Assembly (NCBI GenBank): GCA_037127315.1
Contig: JBBBDQ010001122.1
Span: 6,968,501 to 7,032,500, forward strand
DNA length: 64,000 bases
DNA from: Ascarosepion bandense
Taxonomy: Eukaryota; Mollusca; Cephalopoda; Sepiida; Sepiidae
Direction: 5' to 3'
Shown here: one piece after another, positions 56,047 to 64,000 of the stretch
How the letters are laid out: each line of letters starts with the position of its first letter
Numbering within the stretch: position 1 is the first letter of the stretch
Made by a program: the position numbers and the translations under genes
Notes under the pieces: model-generated
Seen by the model: the letters and a program-made list of their open reading frames with translations, nothing else
Database searches by the model: none
What the model was told of the DNA's origin: nothing

Positions 56047-57439
56047 AATCCGTATATGTATGACATTCACGTCGGCCGCTCCGTATTATAGATTCGTCCC
56101 CTCGGCTGATCGTGGAGTTCATCGTTTTAGCTCAAGTCCTACCTCACCCCTGCACTGATTGACCGCAGGACTGGTTTGGTCCGAATGGTCGACTGGAATT
56201 GATGACTTGGCTTGGTGTGGTCAGACTGAAGTGTCACGAAAAAAAAAAAAAAAACAACAACAAAAAAAACAAACAAAAAGAAAACAAAGCAAAACAAACA
56301 AACTTGGATTTAAGAAAATTCTTTATATACAATTCTCGGATACAAAGTTGTTAGTACAGTTATTGATGACTCGAACAGGTTTATATTCTTAATGCAATAA
56401 CTATCGATTATCGTGACGCAGTGTTTGTTGTCTTGGTTGTTTAAAACGAGACTTCTAGGACAAGGCTTTAAGTCGGAGGTTTTTTTTAGGGCGGCGAATC
56501 ACATCAGATTAGGTGAAGCGGTGGTCTCGTCACTCTCTGGTCTGCATGCTCTCTATGTCTGCAGCCTTTCTCTGTCTTCACCCCCCTCTAACAGAAGATG
56601 GCCACCTCCGAACTGAGAGCGATGAATGCTGTGCGAGCCCGCCGTTGAATGTCCCTCGCATTGGCGCACTTTTTTTTTTGTGGACCCTTGTTTAAGGGCT
56701 GGAGTGGACCCTTGTGCTCTAGGAATACCAGCGTTCACTAAACAACCAATCATGTCTTTTCCTGCAAATGTTCAAGAATATTGCCTTCTCTTCCTTTTCG
56801 TATCCTGATCAAACCCTCTCCTTCAAAATCTGTGTGAGTTCCCCTCACCATCACTGTCCGATGGGCGGGGTTTAGCTCAAACTCCCAAATATTGATTAGC
56901 GCTTATCGTAGTAGTGTGTGGTCGTTTTCGCTCCTGGGATTTGTGTATGGTCGATTTCGAATCTGGGATTTACTATTTCAACTCTTTTGCCAATAAGTGA
57001 CAAAAAAAAAAAAAATAAAACAATCCCTTGATTTGAGACGTTTTATTGCATTATGGCAGACAGAAAACTTAATTACAACTGTTTTTGTATTTTCTTTTGG
57101 AAGTCTATCTGTCAGGTCTCGTTAATCGACCGAATTTTGCGCCCAGATTCCGCTCCATATACAATGGTCGTAAAATATTATCTAAGCCGGTTGCTCATTT
57201 TTAGTGATCATAAAAATATTATCTATTGTTTCTTATGGTCCTTAGAATATGTCATTATTTAATCTCAGTCTTGATCAAAATTAGATGGTCCCTTTGATTT
57301 ACTATTCTGGCAAATGATTACCATTTTCTTCTGTGTTCCTTCGTCTGGTCATCAGTATATATTCAGTTTATCGAAATTTAGTGTTTTCTGTTTTTTAGTT
57401 TCTCTTCAATTTACTAGAATCTTTCAAAATAATGTTACA
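56047..57439. other. Unassigned 1.4 kb
   Basis: A poly-A rich stretch (56239-56300) follows 'gaagtgtcacgaaaaaaa' and could be the end of a retro-insertion. I recognise no element in the remainder; ORFs of 60-77 codons here look like chance. Confidence 0.4.
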
Positions 57440-57840
57440 TTCGTAGGCAATGCTTAGAATAGTTCTGTAGCATATCATTCCTAATTTTTGAATTCTTCTC
57501 TTTAATTCTACTGTTAATGTCCAAGATTTTCAGTTTTGTTGGTGGTTTGTCCTGAAAAGGACAATTTTGGTAGACGTTGAAATTGTTATCCTTTTTGCAG
57601 CATCTGAAGAGCGTTGCCCTGAAAGGGTCAGTTTTGCAATTGTTGAAGATCTTTGTCCTGAAAAGGACATTTTTGGTAGTCGTTGAAACGTGTTGTACTG
57701 AAAAGGACAGTTTTTCCAGTCATTGAAAAGTTTTGTCCGGAAAAAAAGAGTTTTAAAGTCGTTGAAGAGCTTTACCCTGAAAAAATATTTTGTAGTTGCG
57801 GAAAAGTGTTGTTCAGAAAAGGACAGTTTATTGCATATCG
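57440..57840 (+). repeat. Solitary 127-bp unit followed by about 42-bp degenerate repeat
   Basis: 57440-57545 is a diverged copy of the 55.7 kb unit. It passes directly at 'ggtggtttgtcctgaaaagg' into a shorter repeat, marked by 'ttgtcctgaaaaggaca' and 'gtcgttgaa', six or seven times to 57840. Spacing varies between about 40 and 62 bp. Confidence 0.8.
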
Positions 57841-58390
57841 TTGCTGCAGACGAGAAGACTGGAAGCCTGACCAAGCAGAAAGAAGCTGGAGATGGCCGAA
57901 GCGGCGAGCTGTAGCTTCATTTTGATGATGGCTGGCTGGCAAGAACTGCTGCTGATGGCTGATTCCATCTGCTGAAGCAGATACTTCAATTTGGTCCTCG
58001 TCATATGCGCCATAGAACGGTATTTTTAAAAATATATTACGTTTTATGTGGTGCAAGGACAAAAGGGGGAGCGGTTAGATGCTGGGCGTCACTGACTATC
58101 CTACATCTAGTTCATCCGATTCTTGACCCATTCATCCATTATAATTTACACCACAAAATTCATTCATCGTCAACAAATCCAATACATATAATATCGTGTA
58201 TAATAAAGAGACCCTACTAAAGTACCCATGGCATAAAAATTTAATTCCTTCTTATATCCAGAATGACTTTTACAACGACCGCTTGTTAATATTTTTCTTC
58301 CGGTTGTTTATAAAAAAGAAAAAGAAAAAAGAAACAAAAACAACAAAGAGTTACAGGATATTATTTTATTGGAGTAGATATACCTATCTA
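57841..58390. other. Unassigned stretch
   Basis: Nothing recognised. An A-rich run lies at 58310-58345. Confidence 0.4.
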
Positions 58391-58395
58391 TCGCC

Positions 58396-58700
58396 CGGTT
58401 CACACTCCACCCATGTCTATTGAACAGGTTAAGAGGCTCATCCCTTGTTTCCTGTTTAGGATGTGGTTTCCGGCTTTCTCTTTTCCAATCTTCTCACTTT
58501 GTTTTTTTTTCAATTGGAGTAGATAGATCTATCTATTGCCCAGTTCACACTCCACCCATGTCTATTGAACAGGTTAAGAGGCTCATCCCTTGTTCCCTGT
58601 TTAGGATGTGGTTTCCAGCTTTCTCTTTTCCAATCTTCTCACTATTACGTAGCCCCCTACACATCGGTGGCGTTACCGCCTTGCTCGGGGTGATACGATA
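58396..58700 (+). mobile_element. Two tandem copies of the short repeat with LINE-type tail
   Basis: 58396-58500 and 58533-58700 both carry 'ttcacactccacccatgtct', 'attgaacaggttaagaggct' and 'gtttaggatgtggtttcc'. Only the second has the tail 'gttaccgccttgctcggggt' and A's. The first is cut before the tail by a T-run, suggesting insertion of one copy next to another or slippage during reverse transcription. Confidence 0.8.
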
Positions 58701-58744
58701 AAAAAAAAAATATATATATATATTCCAGCCGAAATGAAATTTAT

Positions 58745-59125
58745 TATGATAAAATCTTATAGATACTAGATTAGCAACTAGGTCCCATCCTTTTACAGTG
58801 AAACCGATAAAATATAACCGCAATTTCTACTCTAATAGCTTCTTTTCTCGCACTTCCCTCCTGTGGAATTCCTTCCCACATACTTGCTTCTCCGACAGCT
58901 ATAATCTCCAGAAGTTTAAATGTAAGGTCAATAGACAGCTCTTAACAAACTAACTCGCATCCATTCTCTCAAACACTCTTCCCATCTACATCCTTATCCG
59001 TCTATCACCCTCCTTCTAACATTTCCTATATCTAACCACTCTTTCTCATCACCTTCCCCTATGTAACCCCTTGCGCAATAGTAGCAGTGGAATGCCTTGC
59101 TTGGGGTGAAATGATTTAAAAAAAA
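58745..59125 (+). mobile_element. LINE 3' fragment (jockey-like)
   Basis: Begins in 'ctagattagcaactaggtcc', then codes brokenly for 'HPFTVKPIKYNRNFYSNSFF' and 'SRTSLLWNSFPTYLLLRQL', the UTR, and the shared tail 'gcaatagtagcagtggaatg', 'ccttgcttggggtgaaatga' with A10. 5' truncated. Confidence 0.87.
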
Positions 59126-59129
59126 ACGT

Positions 59130-59830
59130 TTTACATAAACGTGTAGCTTATCTATGACGGACATTTGACTAACAATCCTAGGACCGTTATTTTTTTTTGA
59201 TTATTGGCATTCTCTTGATTGTAACATGATGAAGAATTAAACTGAAATCTGGCAACATCACTGTTTGTCACGAAAGTTAAATCTTCGTGGGTGTGGAATA
59301 AAGATGTCCTGAATAAATACATGTGCATATAATTATATTATTTAATTTTTTTCATGCGAATATTTGCTTTGCAGACCTGCAAATTTTATCGCAAAACTGA
59401 TATCAGTATCCTGCAGATCTGTCAGGAAGGACATTCATATCGCCGGCATTAGACTGCTGATTTCCACGTGATTTTCACTGACTTGCAAATTCAGCACAAG
59501 ATAGCTAAAAAAAGTTTCCGCAAATGTAACATTCAACTTCAGAGTGCATATCATCTGGGATTGAGTCTACATCACCTTTCCTAGGAGTTTCTTTTTAACT
59601 TCAGATGGTCAACCCCTTTGAGCTCAAAACGATTCCAAGCATAAAAAAACATCCTCAAAAAGAGCTATCCTCTGCCTCTTTTTCCCGGTCTTTGACACTA
59701 ATTTCAAGGGTCAAATATATATATATATAACGTAGCACACTTGGTATACAATCCAGGTAAATTCCGACAGTGACGAACTCAAGAGAACTCAATGTTAAAT
59801 TCATTTATTTAATTTAACAGAGTAATATAA
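59130..59830. other. Unassigned stretch
   Basis: 59130-59290 resembles 61680-61820 ('acgtgtagcttatctatgac' against 'acgtgtaccgtatctatgat'; 'catgatgaagaatta' against 'catgatgaagaatca'), so a diverged dispersed repeat is present twice. The remainder is unrecognised. Confidence 0.5.
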
Positions 59831-59833
59831 TTT

Positions 59834-59980
59834 ATAAAAGATTTTAGATTATTACAATGGGTAATACATATTTCACCGCGTCCTGATGTTATTATCGCGG
59901 CTGGTCTGACGAGCCGCAATAATAACATCAGGATGAGTTGAAATATGTATTACCCATTGTAATAATCTAAAATCTTTTAT
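59834..59980. mobile_element. Palindrome with 69-bp arms
   Basis: Arms 59834-59902 and 59912-59980 are reverse complements except for about four bases, with a 9-bp spacer. The centre 'tggtctgacgagcc' together with the right arm forms a hammerhead-like motif. Similar in plan to the palindrome at 2036-2278, though unrelated in sequence. Confidence 0.85.
59902..59956 (+). ncRNA. Hammerhead-like motif, stem II decayed
   Basis: Plus strand: 'TGGT', core 'CTGACGA' (59906-59912), stem II region, core 'GAAA' (59940-59943), 'ATA-TG-TAT' stem III, T at the cleavage position, then 'ACC'. Stem II is broken here (GCCGC against GAGTT), but the other arm preserves CGCGGT, which would give six pairs. Probably an inactive descendant. 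Confidence 0.45.
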
Positions 59981-60065
59981 ATATATACATATATATAGGG
60001 AAGAATATTAAAACGTTTTGAGTTTGAAAATGTGTTTTTTTGACAGTATTAGTTTATTTCTACTA

Positions 60066-60112
60066 TTATATTTTATATTTCAGACCGTCCTCGGTCCTTC
60101 ATCAGAAACAAA
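60066..60112 (-). ncRNA. Hammerhead-like motif at the Penelope 3' end
   Basis: Minus strand: 'CTGATGA' (60105-60099), stem II 'GACCG-AGGA-CGGTC' plus an A-U closing pair and one bulged G, then 'GAAA' (60081-60078), possible stem III 'ATAT-AAA-ATAT' and A. Core bases are complete. Stem I is unclear. It lies downstream of the endonuclease ORF on the same strand, where Penelope elements are known to carry hammerheads in their pseudo-LTRs. Confidence 0.6.
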
Positions 60113-60174
60113 TGATTTTAAAATTTGAATTAGTAACGTATTTCGCGAGATTTCCCGAGAGCGTCAATGAAGAG

Positions 60175-60262
60175 TTTGTTTACATCACGTGACGCGTTTG
60201 TTTACATCACGTGACGCGTTTGTTTACATCACGTGACGCGTTTGTTTACATCACGTGACGCG
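60175..60262 (+). repeat. 22-bp minisatellite with CACGTG in each unit
   Basis: Four exact copies of 'gtttgtttacatcacgtgac' plus 'gc', and a diverged fifth nearby. Each contains the 8-bp palindrome TCACGTGA, an E-box. Confidence 0.93.
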
Positions 60263-60950
60263 TTTGTGGAGAGAGTTTTTGTTTTTACATCAAGTGACGT
60301 TGAAAGCGACAGATTTTTAAAAAAAAATGATGTTTGTAAACGTAAACCTATCTTTAATAATGCTTATAAATTTGTTTTAGATAAACAATTTTTTTAATTG
60401 TATCTAAAAAAGTTTTAAAAATATTTTTAAATGTATCTAAAAACGTTTAATTATTGAAGCATTTGTAAAGATTCAAAGCACCTAAGTCCCTATTTAATCC
60501 TAGCTTGTGTGTATTTAATTTTAAAATCCAGTATTTTTCTTTCTTTCTGCGTGCGTATGTAGAACTAAAATTGGAGTCTATTAGTAAACATTTGCAATTT
60601 TCTAAGGTGTGACCCGGTTGATTGAAATATACTTCTACTAGGGAATATTGATTATTTTGGCGTATATTAAGTTTGTGATTATTGAAGCGAAATCTAAAGC
60701 TATTACCGGCTTCGCCAATATATCCACTATTGGGACATATTGAACAAAAGAGGAAGTATATAATGTTTTCGCTGTCACAAGTGAGGCGTGGTGGCTGCAA
60801 TTTGATTTTGGTGTTGGGTACAGAGAATATTGTGTCGTTTACCAAATGTTTACAAATTAGGCACCTGGGTTTCTGACATTTTAAATTCCCTGATAGGTTT
60901 GTGTTTTTTTAGATATTTGTTAGAAGTGAGGATAGCTGATAGGTTGGGTG

Positions 60951-61296
<346 letters not shown>

Positions 61297-61389
61297 GCGT
61301 ACATTGAATGCTGATGTTAATAAAATAGTGTTCACTGTAGAATAACAAACATAATTTATCTACACTATTGACATTATTCGGTTTATTTT

Positions 61390-61470
61390 CCTCATCTTTG
61401 TTGCCATTTATACGAAGTTTCGCCCGTTGTACGCTCCGGCCTTCTTCAGCTGTTAGGAATTTCGAACCGA
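61390..61470 (-). ncRNA. Hammerhead-like / Penelope terminal motif
   Basis: Minus strand: 'CTGAAGA' (61449-61443), GC-rich stem II region, 'GAAA' (61421-61418), 'AC-TTC-GT' stem III, A, then 'TAAATGGCAACAAAG'. It shares the last part with the motif at 63763-63810, so both are ends of one element family. Stem II pairs poorly. Confidence 0.5.
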
Positions 61471-61479
61471 ACCCTTTAT

Positions 61480-61825
61480 TACGATCACTGGGGTATATCT
61501 TTCTCATTTCTTTGTGTGTAAAACTTGCATTCCTGGATATGCTAATAACTCAGACAAAGGTAGAGGTTTCAAGGCATCCGTATAAAAATAAAACAAACAA
61601 AAAAAGAACCAAAAACCAAGCAAAAGCTGATAGGATACAGCAATAATGAAATTTATTTTGATACGATTTTAGCTTTTGTGATTTCCCGCGTAAACGTGTA
61701 CCGTATCTATGATGGACATTTGACTAACGATTTTAGGACCTTTATTTAAAAAAAAAAATTGGCTTTGTCTTGATTGAAACATGATGAAGAATCACAACGT
61801 AATCCGACAACATCACTGTTTTTTT
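61480..61825. other. Unassigned stretch
   Basis: 61680-61820 is the second copy of the dispersed repeat noted at 59130-59290. Confidence 0.45.
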
Positions 61826-62530
61826 AAAATCATTTCATCCCAAGCAAGGCATTCCACTGCCACTATTGCGCATGGGGCTACATAGAGGAAGGTAAAGAGG
61901 AGGAGCGGTTAGGTGTAGGAAATGTCAGAAGGAAGGTGATAGATGGGTAAGGATACCGAGGATGAGGGTTAGGCAGATGGGAAGAGTGTTTGATAGAATG
62001 GGAGCGAGTTAGTGTGTTAGGAGGTGTCTATTGACCTTACATTTAAACTCCTGGAGATTGTAGCCGTCGGGGAAGCAATCATGTGGAAGGGAATTTCACA
62101 GTCGGGAAGTGCGAGAAAAGAAACTGTTGGAGTAGAGGTTGCGGTTGCATTTTATCGGTTTCACTGTGAAATGGCGGGATCTAGTTGCTAATCTAGTTTC
62201 TCGTGCAAATTCGTATCTAGGGGGCAGCAGTGTTCCAAGTTCATTGGAGCAGAAGCCGTGAAAGTATTTATAGAAGAGACACAGGGAAGCCACGTCGCGC
62301 CAGTGAGAGAGAGACTGCAGGCGGTCTGCCAAGTTGGTATCGATCACATTACAGACCCTTCGCTGTACCTTGTCGAGAAGCCAGAGGAGAATAGCAGGAG
62401 CACCCGACCAGATATGGCAGCAGTATTCAATGCATGGGCGGATGGTAGATTTATAAATGTGTAAGATAGATTCAAACGGAAAAAACTTCCGGGCCCTGCA
62501 TAGAGAGCCGACTTTCATAGCAGCGGATCC
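61826..62530 (-). pseudogene. Jockey-like LINE, C-terminal part (antisense)
   Basis: The minus strand is open from 62518 to 62096 (140 codons, longest LINE frame in the window): 'MKVGSLCRARKFFPFESIL', 'CIEYCCHIWSGAPAILLWLL', 'RRVCNVIDTNLADRLQSLSH', 'ETRLATRSRHFTVKPIKCNR' and 'FFSRTSRL'. It stops there, and the UTR and tail follow to 61826 ('ggcagtggaatgccttgctt' on minus). Head-to-head with the next copy. Confidence 0.9.
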
Positions 62531-62579
62531 GTCACGAAAGCTAAATTCTCAATACCTCAACTTCAACTCTCATCACCCA

Positions 62580-62815
62580 CACAATGTAAAGAAAGTGTTT
62601 ACTCGCGCAACCAGACTGGCAACTGAGTCCCACCCATTCACAGTCAGGTTAGCCAAATGCAGACGACAATTCTACTCCTGCAGCTTCTTCTCTCGCACTT
62701 CCCGCCTGTGGAACTCGCTCCCGTATTCTTGCTTTCCTGACGGCTACAACCTCCAGAAATTTAAATGCAAAGTCAATACTCATCTACTAACCACTGGCCT
62801 CTAGCTCTCTCCTCT
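62580..62815 (+). mobile_element. LINE 3' fragment (related subfamily)
   Basis: Plus strand 'FTRATRLATESHPFTVRLAK', 'RTSRLWNSLPYSCFPDGYNL' and 'KCKVNTHLLTTGL' with a stop, then a different 3' UTR lacking the shared tail. Separated by 50 bp from the inverted copy. Confidence 0.85.
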
Positions 62816-62894
62816 CCCCCGTATAACCTTCTTTCTCTCCACCTATGTATCTGTCATCGCACCTGCTTTCACAGCTTTCTATTGTCCCTATGTA

Positions 62895-63330
62895 AAGTGG
62901 TTATTGGAGAAAATGAAAAGGATCTGTGGTCCATATTACATCAGGATGACCTTCAGAAGTAGTTATAAACTTTGCAGGTACCTCTCCCGAGTAAGACCCT
63001 CAACAGAGGAGGACATGACTAAGGACAGTGTGCACGCCATTCCATGCAGCTGTGGAAAGAAATATATAGGAGAAACAGACCACCCCATTAGGGTAAGGCT
63101 ACAAGAACACCGCAAGGTTGTAACCCGAGGGGAGATAAAAATCAGGCGTAGCTGACCATTTATGTAGGAAGAAAGGGGATCACCGCCCCTATGGGATGAA
63201 GTTGAAATAGAGAACATCACTGGATACTACGTAAACTTAAGGAATCAGCACTTATGCTAGGCTATAAAAATCTCCTAAGCTGACCAAGCATAGAGATGAA
63301 CACAATATGGGAACCAGAAAAAAAAATCAT
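62895..63330 (+). pseudogene. Penelope-like element, GIY-YIG endonuclease remnant
   Basis: Plus strand 62904-63155: 'DSVHAIPCSCGKKYIGETD' (GIY-YIG start with CxC), 'HPIRVRLQEHRKVV' (conserved R and H). After a frameshift 'ADHLCRKKGDHRPYG' appears, and near 63290 'HRDEHNMGT' in a shifted frame, which corresponds to the 'EMNTIWEP' close. RT absent. Frames are broken, so dead. Confidence 0.82.
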
Positions 63331-63339
63331 TAGTATCAA

Positions 63340-63510
63340 AAACTGCAATATGAGCTCTGGTAAAAATATTAGGAGAAAAGCATTAATATGATAAATTTCA
63401 ATATGAACTCTGGAAAAAAATACTAGAGAAAACCATTAAAACCAAAAAATAATAGAGAAAACATTAACATAAAAAAAATGCAGTATGAACTCTGGTAAAG
63501 AATGGTTACT
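63340..63510 (+). repeat. Degenerate about 70-bp repeat
   Basis: 'tgagctctggtaaaaatatt', 'tgaactctggaaaaaaatac' and 'tgaactctggtaaagaatgg' mark three units separated by A-rich sequence with 'agagaaaa(c)cattaa'. Confidence 0.7.
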
Positions 63511-63739
63511 AAACATTAGGTGTATAAGTTCCAGAAATTTAGTTGTTCTTGTCCTTATGGACACATGGCCCAGTGAATATAGACATTGGTTAGTTCCAGT
63601 GACTAGACCCAAAAATACCAGGCTACAGCAGTGGTAAACAAGTAAATTAGAGTCGAGTTAAAAGGAGATAACTCCTGACTACCAAAGAGGCTTCGTACAA
63701 AGGAATGAGAATGATATCAACCAGTGATCGTAATAAAGC

Positions 63740-63812
63740 GTTCGTTTCGAAATTCCTAGCACCTGAAGAAGTGTACACCGGTCAAAACGTCGTACAAATG
63801 GCAACAAAGCTA
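63740..63812 (+). ncRNA. Penelope terminal motif, hammerhead core mutated
   Basis: 'CTGAAGA' (63763-63769), 'GTGTACACCGGTC', then 'AAAA' in place of GAAA (63784-63787), 'CGTCGTA' and 'CAAATGGCAACAAAG'. The G12 to A change should abolish cleavage. Same strand as, and downstream of, the Penelope remnant at 62895-63330. Confidence 0.5.
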
Positions 63813-64000
63813 AGTTTGATTTTTGTTTAACGGCATATTAACCTCGGTCGGTTATTTAATGCCAAAAAGGCGGGGGTTTTAAGCTATTTTTTAATGTTTA
63901 GTTATACTGAGAAGGTTGATTTAGTCAGATTTTGATGAAAAATTTATTTTTTTTATTTTAGAAAACTGAAGATTTCTAGTTTTGCATTTAAAAATGTATT
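63813..64000. other. AT-rich end of window
   Basis: Nothing recognised. Confidence 0.4.

Larger units (their letters stand above)
60000..60905 (-). pseudogene. Penelope-like element 3' part with GIY-YIG endonuclease
   Basis: The minus strand is open from about 60905 to 60447. It has a cysteine cluster 'KCQKPRCLICKHL', then 'CSICPNSGYIGEAGNSFRFR' (GIY-YIG core with the conserved R), 'NNHKLNIRQ' (conserved H), 'FNQPGHTLENCK' and 'EKYWILKLNTHKLGLNRD' (catalytic E). This is the C-terminal endonuclease of Penelope-like retroelements. The reverse transcriptase is absent. The downstream non-coding part includes a hammerhead-like motif (60066-60112) and a 22-bp minisatellite, to about 60000. Confidence 0.85.

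Overview
This window is non-coding, repeat-dominated DNA from an animal genome. I find no host gene exon that I can defend. Every recognisable protein similarity is a broken piece of a transposable element: non-LTR retrotransposons, Penelope-like elements, Tc1/mariner, hAT and Helitron. The very frequent (CA)n and (TA)n microsatellites, the tRNA- and 5S-derived SINEs, the jockey-like LINE and the mariner types are typical of invertebrate genomes. A mollusc, quite possibly a coleoid cephalopod, is my best guess, but it rests on general repeat character and no host gene confirms it.

Layout. 1-8.2 kb: a roughly 2.3 kb segment (dimeric SINE, mariner relic, CA/TA tracts, palindromic element with a hammerhead-ribozyme motif) present twice, 5.93 kb apart and about 99% alike. 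Between the copies lie a 116-bp tandem repeat, Helitron, LINE and SINE pieces. 8.2-11.3 kb: SINE, hAT and mariner remnants. 11.34-30.75 kb: one uninterrupted satellite array of about 310 monomers of 63 bp (some 62 bp), with nested higher-order repeats of about 2.38 kb and 2.25 kb in its right half. 30.8-45.2 kb: a dense mixture of LINE, hAT, Tc1/mariner, palindromic MITE-like, Helitron and SINE fragments. 46-48.6 kb: a strongly purine-skewed tract ending in a 99-bp repeat that stays open in frame. 48.7-53.3 kb: 5S/tRNA chimeric SINE, 160-bp repeats, a deleted mariner with target-site duplication, a Helitron with a clear 3' end, a 22-bp minisatellite and a mariner-type MITE. 54.3-57.9 kb: four tandem-repeat families in a row. 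58.4-64 kb: LINE tails, a perfect-looking palindrome, two Penelope-like element remnants with GIY-YIG endonuclease sequence, several hammerhead-like motifs and a large compound microsatellite.

The elements interact in visible ways. SINE-like and LINE repeats share one 3' tail (a conserved block ending 'gccttgcttggggtgaaat' plus A-rich end), which suggests mobilisation by one LINE machinery. The 5S head and tRNA unit are fused into one SINE with two pol III promoters in series. Penelope-like remnants lie beside hammerhead-like motifs. The same LINE recurs as inverted pairs that could fold into long dsRNA. The most unusual features are the satellite with its higher-order structure, and the set of hammerhead-like motifs, one of which (2127-2180 and its copy at 8052-8105) has all expected core bases and three stems.
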